This document shows, piece after piece, positions 62,664-64,000 of a DNA stretch of 64,000 nt (positions are counted from its first letter, which is position 1; every line of letters begins with the position of its first letter). Source of the stretch: Paramecium pentaurelia (Eukaryota > Ciliophora > Oligohymenophorea > Peniculida > Parameciidae); contig CAJJDO010000102.1 of assembly GCA_905183005.1 (NCBI GenBank), forward strand, positions 322,098 through 386,097, given 5' to 3'. The translations under genes and the position numbers were made by a program. The notes beneath the pieces are model-generated. The model ran no database searches. It worked only from the letters and a program-made list of their open reading frames with translations, and was not told where the DNA came from.

Positions 62664-63716
62664 TCATAATTGATACAAAAACAATTGTTTTGCAATGTCA
62701 AGATCTGAAAGAATTTCAATTTTATTTTTCATCTAAATTTTTAAAGTTTTTTTATCTTTTAGAAATTTTGGAAGTTTCTGATCTGCATAAAATATTATTA
62801 ATGGAAAATAGAATGATTATTATGATTATTTTTCTAAATTTTTATTTCTTTCTATTAAAGAATTGGCCGTTTTCCATTTTTAAATGAGATCTGATAAATG
62901 CTTCTTTTTTCCTTAGACAATCTTTTATTTTATTATCTAATGATATATTGCAAATTTACTAGTTTTTCCCTTTATGCATCTCTATCTTAAAGTTTTATCT
63001 TTCCAGATAATTCTGAACAAACATCTGATTTAACTTTTTTACCTTCTTTTCTTAATACTTTGGATGCTATCATTACATTCAAAGCATCATATACTCTACG
63101 CTTAATGTTTTATTCATCTTTTTACTCTAATTTATTATTGTCATACATTATCATAATCTAATAATCTGCCTTCTTCCTTACTTAACTCCTAAATTAATCT
63201 CTCTGCTACATCTTTATAGGAAGTTGATCTCAATTCAAACACGATTTCTTTGACCTTTATTGACAAATGTCTAAGTCCTGTGCTTGATTATGTGTCCATA
63301 TTTACCCTTTTGGCTTCTCATGGGTTAATTTTACTATTCATAATTATAAGTTCTTCGTTCTACTCTTTCTGATTGATATCTAATTAAATTGTTTAAATTA
63401 ATTACCTTCTATAAGGCTATACTTTTTATGGCGTAGTGAATTATAGATTCGAATTTTTGGAGGGTTTCCTTATTTATAGTTTTGGTGAAAGTTATTCTGA
63501 TTAAGGATAATCAAACATCATCTGCAATGGTTATGGATCAAAAGGGAATTCATAATCACTTACATCTTAAGGTTTGACAATCTGAAAAGGACTATTTGGA
63601 AATAGAAGATGCTTTTATGAAATATTGATGAACTGCGATTCTTCAAGCATTTGAGAAGGATCAGGAATGACTGGAGGATCATATGATCTAGAGTTGACAT
63701 TATCATTAGTTATCAT
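62664..63716 (-). CDS. TFDP: E2F dimerisation partner (DP) transcription factor
   Basis: 328 residues, ATG 63716 (MITNDNVNSRSYD), TGA 62664-62666, introns 63314-63334 (21 nt, AAG), 63125-63146 (22 nt, GAG) and 62937-62959 (23, TAG). DNA-binding winged helix: STGLRHLSIKVKEIV, TSYKDVAERLIQEL and the signature NIKRRVYDALNV. The DP-specific dimerisation part follows: SLIERNKNLEKQ, FPLIIFYADQK, IEILSDLDIAKQL. DP pairs with E2F to control S-phase genes. All three introns are needed. The 100-residue N-terminal lead is unstructured. Confidence 0.9.
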
Positions 63717-63886
63717 TATATATTTATTTAATTTGAGTTTTTATCAATTCCCAAATCCCTCCCTTATTAATTTCATATAAAAAGAACTTTATCATATATA
63801 TAAATATCAAAAATAAGACTAAATTATACTAATTGCTCTTATCAATAAAATTCATAATAAAATAATTACATATCAATTATAAATAT

Positions 63887-64000
63887 ATGACATTTTACAT
63901 ACAGAATTTAGGATGTTTTTAAAATAGGGAATCAGAATTTATATCAAATTATTCCTAATTTAGTAATATTGATTTAGATTAACCATATTAAGAAAATGTA
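63887..64000 (+). CDS. Start of a plus-strand gene (3' end outside window)
   Basis: ATG at 63887 (MTFYIQNLGCFQNRESEF) opens a frame of 38 codons that stays open to the last base, with TAA codons read as Gln. It is divergent from DP with 170 bp between the starts. Too short to identify. Confidence 0.45.

Noticed and set aside
62555..62887. Plus-strand 110-residue ORF with hydrophobic segments
   Set aside because: It overlaps the dimerisation part of DP on the minus strand, which has clear family motifs.
1..64000. tRNA, rRNA, CRISPR, insertion sequence or viral gene
   Set aside because: I looked for tRNA-like TTCGA-type loops, regular spacer repeats, terminal inverted repeats and transposase or polymerase motifs; the few TTCGAATC strings (for example near 21125 and 32060) fall inside protein-coding frames.

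Overview
The window reads as a macronuclear-type genomic segment of an oligohymenophorean ciliate, most like Paramecium. Three things support this. TAA and TAG must be read as glutamine: ARL2, HBS1, carbonic anhydrase, HSPA12, eIF4E and about 40 other reading frames only stay open that way, and TGA is the sole stop. The DNA is strongly AT-rich. Almost every gene is cut by tiny introns of about 20-31 nt, starting GTA/GTT and ending mostly TAG, with a sizeable minority ending AAG and a few CAG or GAG. A standard-code ORF search therefore shows only fragments and antisense shadows; the models here were spliced by eye, and nearly all give an exact multiple of three from ATG to TGA.

Layout. 1-10 kb: ARL2 end (+), thioredoxin-like membrane protein (+), then on the minus strand alpha carbonic anhydrase, a diaphanous-type formin, HBS1 GTPase, a secreted coiled-coil protein and an unknown protein. 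10-20 kb: a long divergent spacer with a perfect palindrome, MPG DNA glycosylase (+), two small minus genes, a PI-PLC-like enzyme (+), a Ser/Thr kinase (-) and a full ABCA transporter (-). 20-32 kb: 4EHP-type eIF4E (+), coiled-coil protein (-), casein kinase 1 (+), B9D1 (+), a voltage-sensor-like adenylate cyclase (+), then minus-strand unknown, TMEM256-like and zinc/WD-repeat genes. 32-40.7 kb (all +): C2/membrane protein, pseudokinase, CNBD channel, Arp4-like actin, unknown. 40.7-53 kb (all -): POC5-like, a 93-aa gene, a 1432-aa coiled-coil protein with Trp-acidic motifs, small coiled-coil proteins, an MFS transporter, a secreted coiled-coil protein and an HSPA12-type Hsp70. 53-64 kb: two small genes, a 1525-aa multi-pass sensor-like membrane protein, a B-box/kelch-like protein, a 2H phosphoesterase, an E2F partner (DP) and the start of a last gene.

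There is no operon logic. Neighbours share themes only loosely: cilium/basal body (B9D1, POC5, ARL2, CK1), cAMP/ion signalling (cyclase, CNBD channel, kinases) and cytoskeleton (formin, Arp). Gene packing is extreme: many intergenic gaps are under 100 bp, including divergent start codons 19 and 27 bp apart. I saw no rRNA, CRISPR, transposon or viral gene, and no tRNA I could support.
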